Shown: positions 11,460 to 23,303, numbered from the stretch's first letter. The stretch is 64,000 nt of DNA from Pardosa pseudoannulata (GCA_032207245.1 CM063509.1:58114066-58178065); one strand, 5' to 3'. Notes: generated by a model from the letters alone, not told the origin. Translations and numbers: made by a program.

Positions 11460-11643
11460 ATGTCTGAAAATGGTAACTGTTGTGCGTATGGCTGTACTAA
11501 ACGTTTCAAAAAAGGTAAAAATTGTGGATTTTATTGCTTTCCTAAAGATCCTACATTGAGAATGCTTTGGATAAAAGCTTTGCAAAGGCAAGACAAGACT
11601 CCAAGTTCTTCTTCGAGAATTTGCTGCAAACATTTTCAGAATG
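11460..11643 (+). CDS. THAP zinc-finger protein, first coding exon
   Basis: The exon encodes about 61 residues that read as a THAP-type C2CH zinc finger. It has CCAYGC near the N-terminus (first Cys pair), GFYCFPKDP (the FHxFP-like segment), a conserved W in MLWIKAL, and ICCKHF (the C-x2-H pair). THAP domains bind DNA and occur in transcription regulators and P-element-type transposases. The donor is GTAATA at 11644, one base into a codon. The gene lies on the same strand inside the large BTB-BACK intron. The usual AVPTIF tail of THAP is not in this exon. It could be a nested host gene or a domesticated transposase fragment. Confidence 0.7.
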
Positions 11644-12522
11644 GTAATAAATCGTTAACGTTACTGTAATGTAATAGATTATATAAAGTTATTATGCTCT
11701 AAGATTTTTTTTTATTATTACTAAGTTGTTGTTTTTTTCATATTTCTAATGTATTTTCTATTCTTTTGTGAGAAGTACTGTACCTATAAATGTACCTTAA
11801 AATGATCAGATTTTCCACACCTTTATTAGATTCTTATTTATGTAATAGTTTATTGTGTCTGTTACGATAATCAAAGTAGTTATACTTTGATTATGATACT
11901 TAATAGTACTGTGTAAAGTGTTTAATTTTTTTAAAGAATATATACTTTTGTAAGTGCTAAAAAAATCTATTTTGAATGACTTGGCCAGTTTCTGATGTTT
12001 TCTTCCCCTTCCCTTAAATAAAATTTAGTTTTATTGTATACGTGATCCCTATCGAAGCTCATAAGATACAAAGAAAACAAGCAATGTTTTGCCAACGAAA
12101 AGTGGAGTTGTAGTCAGCATTCGTATATGTTTACAAACATGCACTTTCTCTATAGCAACAACCAACACACACTGTGTTGCCAAATTACTTCCTCTAACCT
12201 TTTACAGGCATTGGTTACAGTTATAGAAATACCAAAAATATGAATTATTTAATATAAAAATTAATGTTTATAATGTTGTAAAATTTATACTTTATACCTA
12301 CCTTGCTTCCTAAATATTTAATACAATTTAACATACTTTAAAATAAAATTAAATATTACAATTATTATTTATCGCCACCAACTCAACTGATAGTTTAATA
12401 TTAGTAGCTTGACAGGAGCTGTCATCTAGTGGCTAGGAATTCTACTAAATCTACTTTTGCAATTTGTTTGAATATTAGGTTAGATTCTTTTTATCTCCTA
12501 CATATACATTCATTTATGCCAG

Positions 12523-12644
12523 CAGTAGAATCCAAACCAACGATTTCCGGTATCGAAGAGCAGCAGCCAACTCATTCGGCCATTGTTCATAAATACAAGG
12601 ATGCTGCAAAACAGAATCAAAATCTCATATCGCCAAAGATTTAG
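12523..12644 (+). CDS. Candidate second exon of the THAP gene
   Basis: A NAGNAG acceptor (CCAGCAG) ends at 12522 or 12525, and both choices continue the frame left by the exon at 11460. The exon would add about 40 residues (AVESKPTISGIEEQQPTHSA, then a Lys- and Gln-rich end) and stop with TAG at 12642-12644. The product would be about 102 residues, short for a THAP protein. A hAT-like element starts 31 bases after the stop. Support is frame and splice signals only. Confidence 0.35.
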
Positions 12645-12675
12645 AAAAATGAGGATTCAACGTTATAAGCATAAC

Positions 12676-13601
12676 CAGGGCCTGATTTACGGTGAGGTAT
12701 TCGGAGCACTGGCCCTTAGCCCCTCTCTAGGAGGGCCCCAAATTTTAAAAAATGCACATTAATATTTGGTACATGTCAGAATTTGCTCATGTTTTCCAGC
12801 ATACTACTGTAAAACATGAATTTTCTTTTGTTATGACAAGCTGGAGTGTGTATTTGTTCGTGGGCTTCAAAAATCAGTAAATTAAATTTATTCCATAATT
12901 TTAAGCCAAAAGTAAGCTTTCATTTGCTTAAAGATACTTTGAAGCAATGTTAACATTATAAATGTGTACATTATTCAAAATATTGAAATGCCAACGATAT
13001 CAGTGACACCAATTTACAAATTCATCTCTTCTGAGAGGGAAAAAATCTTTACTACTTTTTCCCTCTTGAAGTGGTTAACAAATCAGAGAAAATATATTTA
13101 TCCAAAAGCATCTTATATCTACTGTTTTTTCTCTTTTTAAAATTTAAGAATGAACAGAAAGTTTTAAAATTGGTAATTTAAGAACAAAAGTACTTAATTT
13201 TTGAAATTTTGTAAAACAAAGTCTCATATGATAGTTTACATATAATGGTAATTTTTATTAATTTAAACCAGTACTTTTCCTTTAAAAAATGTTACAGGTA
13301 CTCTGAGTTGGACTCAAGAATATCACAGTTTTATCGTTAAAGTCAGATACTGTACTTAGATTGCACAGACATCTGTAATATGTTTGAAGTTAGTTTAGTG
13401 GAATTCTAAATTTAAAAAAAAAGTTATTTCATTTCATTAAATACACAAAATGTTAAGGTTATGTATACTTGTCAGGATTATTTAAACTGATATAGCGGCT
13501 TATAAAATAAACCCACTCTCGAGTTCGAGAAAGGTAAGATATATTAGGAGCCTCATATGAGGTTTTGGCCCGGGGCCCCCAGGGGTATAAATCGGGCCCT
13601 G
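12676..13601. mobile_element. hAT-like non-autonomous element, 926 bp
   Basis: The ends are CAGGGCCTGATTTAC and ATAAATCGGGCCCTG, an imperfect inverted repeat. Flanks at 12668-12675 and 13602-13609 are identical (AGCATAAC, 8 bp). The 8-bp duplication and CAGGG ends are typical of hAT. No transposase frame was seen. Confidence 0.9.
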
Positions 13602-13842
13602 AGCATAACACGAGTGAGCAAGTTTTAGTTTACACTTTCTCATAGGCAAATAGACCAGACGGCTAACTTGGTTGCTTTTCCCTTCACTGTAAAGTCAGCT
13701 CTAACGAAGACTTAGAATAAGGTAACAATATAACGCTCATGAGCAAATGCCACTTTACAGTCTTTCATGAGCAACCAGCACATGATTGTAGCAATACTCT
13801 TTTGTGGAATTTCTCATTATGTTTTCTTTCCCTTGTCGCCAG

Positions 13843-14381
13843 ATTCCATCAGAGATCTTCGCCTGGACGATTCATACGTCGGCAGGGTGACTTTTCCTTT
13901 GAAGGCAACCGGCGATCCTCGTTCCTTACCCAGCCTGACATCCCTACTGCAGATGCGTTGCGTTTCTGGCGCACACCATCTGCGGGCCATCCGCCTGTCA
14001 TTCCGGCCGCCCGTCACTGCCCGCAGCGCCATCGGATACCTCTCCATCGCCGTGCACGTCAGCCCCAGCGGATTCAAGATGACCGAGAAAATCCAAGTCG
14101 GCAACTCGGAGAGTGTGCGAGTCGAGTTCAGCAGGGCGATTAAGGCCAGGTCTGGCGACCTCATCGACATCGAAGTGGACGCCAAGGAGGTTCGATCCTA
14201 CTACTTCCTGCAGTTCGACGACGCCGGTCTGATGCCGCAGAACCCTCACTTCTCGTGCGTGGTCACCAGTAGGCCCAAGGAGAACAAATACTACTTCATA
14301 AAGGAAATAGAATACGGCCCGCAAGTACCTGACCATGCAAACATAGCAAGAAATAGAAGACCAAGAAAGAAACCATCGTAA
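13843..14381 (+). CDS. BTB-BACK protein, last exon (C-terminal domain)
   Basis: The terminal exon follows the acceptor TCGCCAG ending at 13842. It starts with two bases that complete the codon left by exon 5094-5467, and runs about 178 codons to TAA at 14379-14381. The product is an alternating hydrophobic/charged, strand-rich domain (RVTFPLKA, IRLSFRPP, YLSIAVHVS, YYFLQFDD) with a basic tail (RNRRPRKK). The position matches the C-terminal beta-sandwich that follows BACK in several BTB proteins (PHR type in BTBD3/6, discoidin type in BTBD9), but I could not match it to either, so no symbol is given. GC content and GC-ending codons are high. Confidence 0.85.
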
Positions 14382-14493
14382 CTGTAGAAAGAAACTTCAA
14401 CAACATCTGGACTTTGAGTTTTTGTTTTAATTCAAATTGGCAGTGAACTGTCAAGTAGGCGACATCAGCCTGATAATTCGATATTAATGTTTC

Positions 14494-14499
14494 AATAAA
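14494..14499 (+). terminator. Poly(A) signal of the BTB-BACK gene
   Basis: An AATAAA hexamer lies 113 bases after the stop codon. It is the first canonical signal downstream, and a transposon with its own target duplication begins only 20 bases later at 14519, which probably marks the end of the conserved 3' end. Confidence 0.6.
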
Positions 14500-14679
14500 T
14501 TACCGACTGGGTGATATCTAGAGATGTAAAAAACCCGGAATTTTGAAGAGGTGGGAATAAACCCGGAATTTTGGGAACTTTGGGAAGAAATCATTTTAAC
14601 AATGTGTACATTTATTTTTTAAACAGTGGCTGTTTAAGAACTAGCATATTATTTCTAAGAGATTTTTTTTTACTTTTGG

Positions 14680-14837
<158 letters not shown>

Positions 14838-15138
14838 GAAATAATAGCAATGAGCACGTAAATGATTTTATAGTAGTACTTATGCAATTAATTACCCTGT
14901 TAGTCTTATCAAACACATAACTGGTTGCTTCCATTTTAATTGCTAATATAATAATTACATATATTATTTTTATCATTATTTATTATGTAAATTGCTTTAT
15001 GCTAAACTTTTTCCCCTCCTTTTATAATATAAAAATAAATATCTTTAAATTTAAAATAACAGTTTATTATTTTTTGTAATGCATATATCATTTAAAGGTG
15101 TAATCAAATGACACTGTAGCATTTTGTGTACAATTCCT

Positions 15139-15151
15139 ACACACACACACG

Positions 15152-15238
<87 letters not shown>

Positions 15239-15249
15239 AGAGAGAGAGA
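15139..15249. repeat. (CA)n-(TA)n-(GA)n compound microsatellite
   Basis: A short ACACAC run is followed by about 40 TA units and a GAGAGAGA tail. Confidence 0.95.
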
Positions 15250-15788
15250 TGTTATCCAAGAAAAATAATGATTTATGGGTTTTGTGACACTACAGATTAT
15301 TGCCTAATATTTATGTAATAATAAAAATATTGGCTATTTCTCAAAGGAAAAATATACTCATACTTTCATGCTAAACATGATACCTTGCCAAATATAGTTA
15401 GTTAATCCCAATTATTCAATTTTTTTTCATAGCATATAATAGTTAAATTTTGTGAAAATATCAACTTTTGAAGTCTACAACAAAGACAGAAAAAAATGGT
15501 GGTTCTCATTGTGTCATAGGAATTGGCGACATCAAAATACTTCAAAATTCCCATGTTTTGGAAATTTTCAAAATTCCCTTCCCAAAAAACCGGGTTTTTT
15601 CCACTGCTCACAACTCTCGTGATATCCCATGCCGGAAAACCCGGTAATGAGCTGGCAGATATAAATACTCCAAAATTAGAAGATAAAAGTACATTGAAAT
15701 TTTCCAATTATATATTAAGGAGACACATCACCTTTAAGCCTTCAAAAAATTGATTTTTTTTTATTTATACATATTTTAAATTTCTAGA

Positions 15789-16575
15789 CATGGTTTCTGC
15801 GCACCTGGAAAGTCAGGGAAAATCATGGATTTAGACAATGGATTAATTTGTCATGGAAAGTCTTGATTTTTCAAGTAAAATGAGTAAAAGTCATGGAAAG
15901 TCATGGATCCGCTAAACTACCGATTTAAAAAATGTATTGAATTATTTAATTCTATTTTTACTTGTCATTTAGCTGAAGTTACTGAGTTTGGTATTTATGT
16001 ATTATCCTAATGACATTATTGCCAAGTAAAATTTGTTCACCGAGGAAACTCAAAGCAAGAAAGCTTAATGGGTGGGTAAATGTATATTATTCTGGTTTTT
16101 TCTTAAATTGTAGATTAAAATTTTATTAATACAATAATAATTATTTTTTAATAAAAATTAGTTAAGATTTTTGCACAAAATATAAGTTTATCTCTAGGGA
16201 TATTGTATATAAACATTATAGCGTTATATTTGGCTATTATTCATGGTCACCTGGATAATACCAAAGTACCCTGAATTCAAATTGGAAACATTTGGATTGA
16301 AAAATTGCTATATGATCAAACTTAGGTATGTAGATACAACAATTTATTTTTATGTATGTGAGTTTATTAACACTTATAAAGTAAGTTTATAGTTTTTTTA
16401 TGATAAAATTCCTGTAATTTCTCTAAAAGCATGTATTTTATTTGTATGTACATCAGAAGTTTTATTTAAATATACTTTAACGAAAGCTTTTTAAAGTCAT
16501 GGAAAATGATCTGCTAAATCAAGGAAAGTCATGAAAAGTCATGGATTTGAAAAAATTATTTTGGCAGATACCCTG
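15789..16575 (+). mobile_element. Family A non-autonomous DNA transposon, copy 2
   Basis: This 787-bp copy begins CATGGTTTCTGC and ends GCAGATACCCTG, flanked by an identical 6-bp duplication TCTAGA (15783-15788, 16576-16581). Confidence 0.93.
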
Positions 16576-16852
16576 TCTAGACATTTTCAATTATTTACAA
16601 CAAACACCACTGAAAGATTCATGAAATTAGAACCCATAAAACTATAGAGTCTTTACATTTAGTATCATATCTTTTAAGAAAAACTTTTAATGCATTTTAC
16701 AATTAATTCAACCCTTTGGTGTAATATTTCTGATATTTTTAAAAATGTAAATAGGTGGAGATTTATACTTATAATTATTGCTTGCAAAAAATTATTAATA
16801 AAACCCACTTTGTGTTGTAAGCATGAGCATAGTATGTCAGAATTTTTTTTAA

Positions 16853-16903
16853 ATAAGGCAATTTGTCGCAACGTCACGAACTACTATAATGCCCTTCCTG
16901 TTT
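16853..16903 (-). repeat. Family C fragment
   Basis: On the minus strand it matches the 3' part of family C at about 24040-24090 (CATTATAGTAGTTCGTGACG). It may be the other end of the copy at 17165-17320, separated by an insertion. Confidence 0.6.
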
Positions 16904-17164
16904 AGGATTTTAAGTCATTAACGCTTGTTTTCATCAGAAACGCCACCTTTCATTTTCTTTAGTTTTTATCGGTTTCAAAAATTTTATTTTAGGTGTGTGG
17001 CAACCTGATTTGTTTTGTTGTTCTTTCTTTTTATATTTTTTAGAATCCGTTTTTGATGCTAAATTATTGGTTATTGAAGGATTAAAGTTTTATATTTGTT
17101 GTCATTCATCTGTAGAACTTGTAGTTAATTTGATTGATTGATTTTAAAATGCGTCCGCACTATT

Positions 17165-17320
17165 TATTTTAAATTTTATTAACGAGACTTCCCATTCATT
17201 TTCATGTTTACAACAGCCAATAGACAAACAATAAACTGCCCTTCCGTTTGAAACTAAAGCCAGAATTGTCATAATTTGAGTATTTGCCCTACTTGAAATC
17301 ACCTTATTTTTTATACAAGC
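17165..17320 (-). repeat. Family C dispersed repeat
   Basis: On the minus strand it matches 23925-24090 (+) and 61905-62046 (-). The shared core includes TATTGGCTGTTGTAAACATG and GACAATTCT. No coding potential or clear ends were found. Confidence 0.8.
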
Positions 17321-17484
17321 TTTCATTTTTTACTTTATAAAAAAAGTCTTTATATTTTAGAAACAAAGTAAATTAAGCTAAACTAATTATATAAAAGTAG
17401 AGAACAAAAGCTGAAAACCACATGTATATATGATAGTAATTTAAAAAACGATATGATAAGGCGAAAAATATAAACAAATCTTCC

Positions 17485-18058
17485 GGAACAGATACATTGT
17501 AGACGCCGGCCCATCCACCATGGTTTTTTGGCGACCAACAGAAAAATGCGTGTTTTGAAAAATCGCCAAGTAAATAAACATGGCGGCAGTACGCGTTTTT
17601 TGAAAGATCACAAAAAAAACTTAGCGGTAGTCACATGACATATTTGAAACACAATTAACAAAACTAAACTTTTTCTAAAAAAAAGGTAAAGAACACAGAA
17701 GATTCACAATTTATAGCATTATTAAAATAAAACTAGCATAATAATTATCATTTTTTACGTTATCTAAAAAATAAATAACAGATTAGGGATCTTTATGATA
17801 TATATATCAACACAGCATAAACATAATATATAGCATTTTAATAAGCACTAATATTCTAAAAAATCTAACATGTGATTGGGGTTCCCCCTCAACTTCCCCT
17901 CCTTAATATTATATGTTAAAAGCATTACTTCTTCCATTGTTAATTTAGATTTATTGGACCAAGAACCCTCCCTAATTGACTTGATAACGCTACAAACGTT
18001 ACCAAATAATCGCAAAATTTGGCGAAAAAGAACACGGCGTCTATAATGCATTTGTACC
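17485..18058 (+). mobile_element. Family D GG-ended MITE, copy 1
   Basis: This 574-bp element starts GGAACAGATACATTGTAGAC and ends with the near-complement of that run (TCTATAATGCATTTGTACC), about 20 of 24 bases pairing. Flanks AATCTTCC and AATCTTTT are a decayed 8-bp duplication. It is homologous to 61052-61712. GG ends with 8-bp duplications suggest Merlin-type mobilisation (inference). Confidence 0.8.
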
Positions 18059-18649
18059 AATCTTTTATTTTACGTTGCTTAAAATTAATGGGCCCCCTTA
18101 AAAAATTGTATAAAGTTCAATGTTTTACAAGATTTACTAAAGGAATGGAAAAATATAAATAAAGGGAGAAATACATTTGATACATGTAGGAAAGTAGATT
18201 TTAAATTACTATGTTAAAAACAATATTTTATTTTACTTTATAACCGGTCATACGAATTTCCCAGTGTATTTAAATAAAATTAGTAAACTAAGCACTCCAA
18301 ATTGTGAATGTCTTCAATTAAGATATACCAAACATTTTAAGCAAACTTCATGTAAATTATGAAATTTTGTATAAAAATAAAAATTTTAAAAATAGAAAAT
18401 TGAAACTTCAATATTATAATAAAATCGATAACAGTAAAAATTTAATAAAAATGGTGAAGGAAATTTAAAATATACTGAACGAAAAATATTCCTTTATTAA
18501 ATATAAATTCTAAATATATTTAAAAAAATTACGAATTTATTGTGAGTATATTAAATAGTAAATTGCTTGTATTAAAGTTATTGTGTTTACATTAAAAAGA
18601 ATTACGACTGAAATGTTAAGTTTGTCCCATTGACTGGGAGAGTATGTAA

Positions 18650-19175
18650 ATAGCTGTTGCCATATGTAAAAAATTTTTAAGACACAAATAAAGACTAGCA
18701 CATTGGAGATAGGTAGATGGACCATTTATATTTGGCCTTATAGCTGCCATAAACCAAGGTTTGCGTAAATGTGGGTTCATTCTTCATTCGTGTCAGCAAA
18801 TCATGAAACATAACTAACATAGAAAATCAAATTGCCTTTCTTACTACTCATCATCTTACAATGAATATAATTACTACTCTAACATTCAATATAATAATTA
18901 TCTTAAACATAAAACGCTGTTGCCATGTGTAAAAGAATTTTAAGAGACAAATAAAGAAGAGGTCATTGAAGATAGGTAGAAGTCCCGTTTATATTTGGTC
19001 TTATGATTGCCAGAAACCAAGGTTTGTGTAAATGTGGTCATTCGTCTCAGAAAATCATGAAACATAACTGACAAAGAACATGAAATTGCCTTTTTTTACT
19101 ACTCCTCTTCTTACAATGAATATAACTACTACTCTAACATTCAATATAATAATTGTCTTAAACATAAAACGCTTT
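18650..19175 (+). repeat. Diverged tandem duplication, 263-bp unit
   Basis: Two copies, starting GCTGTTGCCAT at about 18652 and 18915, share blocks such as CAATGAATATAA and TAAACATAAAACGCT. Divergence is moderate. Confidence 0.85.
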
Positions 19176-19689
19176 GTCTGGATGCATGTAAGCAAGATTG
19201 GACTTAAGCTGTCAACACAAAAATAATTTCTACAAGATACAATATACGAGTTTGACACTAGAAAAGGGTACCTCACCAACGTGACAATAAAACATAATAA
19301 CCAAACTTTATTTACTGATCTCGCCTTGTCGAAAGAATTGGTTTTGTAAACTATTGAGCGATTATTTGCCTCGTTATTTCTGTAGTTTGCTTGGCATGCT
19401 TTGTGAAGATCGCCGAGCCGTTGTATAAATTCACATCCAAACAGTAGATTTATTTTTTTTCAACATTAAGGTTTATTTTAAGACAGAGCACAAACTACTA
19501 CCGAACAATTATATATACAAATATTACAATATTTACAGAAACCAATTAGATCAACTCAAGTATCTATCCTAAGAGCCCCGCTTACACGTCCGGAGTCTAC
19601 AATCCCCTCCGACGTTCTCCCCAATCTACTTACTTTCTTCCTAGGCGGCGTTCTCTGGTCGTTCACTATTACTCGCCTGTCCCTACAGG

Positions 19690-21600
19690 CTTATGAAAGC
19701 TTTAGACTACTATACCGTTTTTAAATATAACTGTGAGCTACCAAGAATGTTTCCGCATCTGAATGGTTTCAACCGTCATTCTCCACTTCTTAAAGATTAC
19801 AGCCGTCTTATTAAGGCTGTGTTATTTAGCATGAAAGAGTGGCAGGGAAAACTTTTAAGTGATCTCTTTGTAACACCATAGAAAAGTGGTGTCCAGAAAG
19901 GTTAGTCTCGTTGCAATAAATAAGCTCTCGTTCAGTGGTCGCTGTTAAGCGGAAGACCGACTAAGCATCTAGGTCAGCCGCACGTATAAGTGAAGTACTC
20001 GTGAGAAAATACAAAATGGAAAAACTAATTCCTCCTGCTGAATTTTGTTTGTTTTTAACATAAATAAAGGTGTAAATAGAAAATAAAAATGCTAATTAGA
20101 TCATCATGCAAAAGGGATCACACTCGGTCCAAGGTATGCCAAACATGGCGCCTTGGTATTAAAAGAAAATGTTGTTCGAACTGGTGCAGAAGAAATTAAG
20201 CTCCACACTCCTTACTTGCTCTCTGTCTAAGGGGGCCCGCAGATCTCTCGAAAAAGTTCGTTGTATAGCGTTGTCTGGGCCAAAGATTGCTACTCCGCGG
20301 TTAACAACCTCTTGACCAATGGGGTCGAAGGAGGGTCACTCACTTCACTTTCGCCTCTAGGTCAGTTTCGCTCTGTCGCTGTTGAACTGAGCTATCGTGC
20401 TGTTTTTAAATATTATTGTGAGCTACCAAGAATGTTTCCACATTTGAATAAATTTAAATGTCATGTGACGGTTGACAGTCTCTGATTCTGTAAGATTTCA
20501 GTTGTCTTATCAGGACTGTGCTCTTTTAGCTTGAGGGAGTGGGAGGGGTAGCTGATATACTTATAACTACAATAGATAAGTGATAACTAGCAGGGTTACG
20601 TCTCAATAGATAAATAAGCTCTAAGCCAGTGTTCGCCAATCTTAGGAAAGCTCTATCCTATCGTTCCAATTTCAAATCATATTGTGAGCTACCAAGAATG
20701 TCTCTGCATCTGAATGGTTTCAAAATTTTTATGGAGAGTGATAGTTTCTGCCTCTGAAACATTTTAGCCATCTTATCAAGATTGTGCTTTACTCCTTAGA
20801 TTGATGAAGTGGGAAAAGAAACTTTGAGATTACAGCCTTGTAACTACAATAAAGAGTAGCATCTGGCTGGGTCATGTCGCAGTCGATAAATAATCTCTAG
20901 ACCAATCGTCACCAAATTTAGGTAGGCTCTATGCTACTATGCCACTTCTAAAAATTGTGTGTTAACAAGAATATTTCTACATCTGAATAGTTTCAACAGA
21001 CATATGACGTGTGACAGTCTCCACTTTTGAAAGTGTTGGGAATTCGCTTTGGTGATAGCCAAGAGCTTTCTGAGCATTCCCACAATCCCTCTCTTTATTG
21101 CAATGTACAGTCCATTAACGATGTTCTTCGACGGTACAAATAAAAACAGCATTGCAAACAATCTTGTTATGCTTAAATCCAGCGCACTTACAGATTCCAT
21201 CCGTCTCATCAGTGCCATGTTTTCCTCCATAGATTGAGGGAGTGGAAGGGAGGCTTTTAACTGATATCCTTCTAACTAAAATAGGTAAGTTGTATCTAGA
21301 AGTGTCAGCTGATAAATAAGCTCTAGACCAGTGGTCGCCAAGCTTAAGAAGGCTCTTGCCTATCGTGTCGTGTTTAAATTTTATTGTGAGCTACCAAGAA
21401 TGTTTTCGCAATTAAATGGTATCAACTTCATATGGCGGGTGACATTTTCTGTCTCTGAAGCGTTCCAGATGTCAGGCACTTCGACGGAGGTTACTCGAGT
21501 GGAGTGGATTATTACTTGCGATCTACCTACCATCACCAGGAAAAGCCTGGAGAGTCTCACGGCCATATTTGGTTTTTATACTGGTTAGTCTCTCAGTTGT
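19690..21600 (+). repeat. Degenerate tandem array, about 268-bp unit
   Basis: GAGCTACCAAGAATGT or a close variant recurs at 19735, 20420, 20686, 20957 (decayed) and 21388. Each is preceded by a diverged GTGGTCGCCAA block and followed by ATCTGAATGGTTTCAA variants and a (T)TGA(G/T)GGAGTGG block. The 685- and 431-base gaps contain insertions or lost units. Short frames repeating CELPRMF arise from the unit and are not a gene. Confidence 0.8.
20290..20375 (+). repeat. Short block shared with 35270-35380
   Basis: CCTCTTGACCAATGGGGTCG followed by a G-rich run and TCACTCAC resembles CCTCTTGTCCAATTGGGTTG plus a G-rich run and TTCACTGAC at 35306-35355. The family is unknown. Confidence 0.4.
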
Positions 21601-21637
21601 GGAACAAATCATTGAAAATAATAAGTCATACATTCAG

Positions 21638-21868
21638 CCAACAGAACCAGGACGTTCTAATATAAACTTGTTAAGACTTATGGGCTGACACTTTCCTGAA
21701 CACATTTCACCAACGGAGAAAAAGACTACTCGAACCAGATGTTTCTTTTGATGTCGTAAAACAGATGAAAAGGGAAAAAGAGGATACGACTTTTGTTATA
21801 AAGACTGTAATGTAGGCTTGCCTGCATTGCCACGTATTCGTATATACCATACTGTACAGGATTTATGA
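21638..21868 (+). pseudogene. piggyBac-type transposase, C-terminal remnant
   Basis: One frame over 77 codons reads RLMG*HFPEHISPTEKKT, a Cys-containing segment with a second stop, KGKRGYDFCYKDCNVGL, and IYHTVQDL then TGA. This is the usual end of piggyBac transposases, where a cysteine-rich zinc-binding tail follows HFP and PTEKK. Two in-frame stops and missing cysteines show it is dead. No matching ends or TTAA duplication were found around it, and the catalytic part is absent. Confidence 0.8.
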
Positions 21869-22179
21869 AATTCAGATGATTCTGATGGACATAAAGTTCA
21901 TGACAGATGATATTAATAATATTGTTATATTACTTTATTATATTTATTTTGAAAATGTCATTTCATTCATTTTCTAAACTTTGAGCAAAATTAGCGTAAT
22001 CCATTAATATTATGATAATAACTAACAAAATTAAAGAGAAAAATAAATTTTCCCTTTTAGGCACTTTTTTTCAAATATATTCCAGAAACAAGGTGTTAAA
22101 TATTCTGACGCATAATGTACCCTTTGAGACAGAAATACCCCATTTTGACATAAATCCACATTCCCAGTGTCTTCCAGAC

Positions 22180-22348
22180 GAACGATGGCCGAATGATTAG
22201 GAGGCTGATCTTTGGTGCCGAAGTCCGTGGGTTCGAGTCCTTCTTGTGTTCGTACCCATTCAAAATTGATTTTAAGCAGTAGGTTCCGGTCTCATTATCC
22301 CTCGTGTTGCAAAAAATAGACCATAGTGATCCAAACCAAACATTATCC
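22180..22348 (+). mobile_element. tRNA-derived SINE
   Basis: It is homologous to 48138-48315. The head has box A-like TGGCCGAATGATTAG and box B GGTTCGAGTCC, then the shared body TTTTAAGCAGTAGG and tail ATCCAAACCAAAC. No target duplication was visible. Confidence 0.8.
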
Positions 22349-23211
22349 ATTTGTCTTGTCGCGTTTTGGAGTGACCATGTCTATGAAAACATAAATGAAA
22401 TTCTACGTAACAAAATGTCTCAGAATAACTTCACAGTCAATAGGTCCCGGTTAAGTGCATAAATGTCTCAATAATACGAATATTAGCGTTTTAGGTCACC
22501 TGCTAACAGTATTGCTTGAGCTCTATTTACAAAATCGTTACTTTGAGGAACGTGGTCTTTTTTTGAAAGTTGAATACAATGGGCGAATGATAATTCAGAT
22601 GTCATATCATTCAAAAAGAAAAAAAGATGCCTGATATAATAGGCGTACAAGGAACTCATGTAGTGTTGGCATCAGATTTTTCTAAAGGTATCACTTTTCG
22701 AAGACTTTTGTAATAAATTAAATCTATAAGCTAAAGAAACTTGGAGAAAGGCGTAGATTATATGTTTTCCAGAATGTACTAAACCTACCTTGAAAGCTTT
22801 AAAAGCTCCCCTCAAGTCCATTGGAATGAGTAGAAGCCAATCAATAGTAGAAGATTTCCATTGCAATTGATAAGGGAAGCTGTTGCCCGTTTAAAGTTGA
22901 GTATTTAGCTGGTATTTGTGGGCTATAAATCAAACCTTTTTTTTTCTGTTTAGAATCCAGTTTGTTGTACTAAAGTACAACATCCAAATATTTACAAATA
23001 TATTACTTATTTACAACAAATTATGGGATATTCATTACTTTCGACATGATCGTAAGTAAATCAGTTAAAATCAAAAACTTTTTTATTCTAATCTTGAATT
23101 AGTTGCCATTTCCTGGTTTGAAAAAATATTCATAAGATGGCAGATTCACAAAATCCTCTACACTATGAGTTTTAACAGAGAACTCAACAAAACAAACATT
23201 AATAGAGGAAC

Positions 23212-23303
23212 ACTAAAAATAACATTAAAAGTATACTTTTAATGTTATTTTTAGTAATTAGGTATTATCTTAGATAGTATACTATCTAAGATAATACCTA
23301 ATT
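23212..23303. repeat. Two perfect palindromes directly abutting (44 bp and 48 bp)
   Basis: Positions 23212-23255 form a perfect 44-bp palindrome without a spacer, and 23256-23303 a perfect 48-bp palindrome starting at the very next base. Both have the centre AGTATACT. Arms differ otherwise (ACTAAAAATAACATTAAA versus AATTAGGTATTATCTTAG). There is no flanking homology beyond them. Confidence 0.95.

Larger units (their letters stand above)
5468..13842 (+). other. Large intron of the BTB-BACK gene
   Basis: A GTAAGT donor and TCGCCAG acceptor bound this 8.4-kb intron. It contains the 208-bp satellite, transposon family A copy 1, the 387-bp tandem array, a Helitron-like copy, an inverted repeat, a nested THAP gene and a hAT-like element. 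Stretches 6610-7070 and 9100-9770 are AT-rich with no recognisable gene. Confidence 0.8.

Noticed and set aside
13739..14336. Other open frames on both strands across the last BTB-BACK exon
   Set aside because: They are shadow frames of a GC-rich exon; only one frame joins the upstream exon and shows protein-like strands.
17848..18060. 70-codon minus-strand frame
   Set aside because: It lies inside MITE family D and is broken in the second copy.
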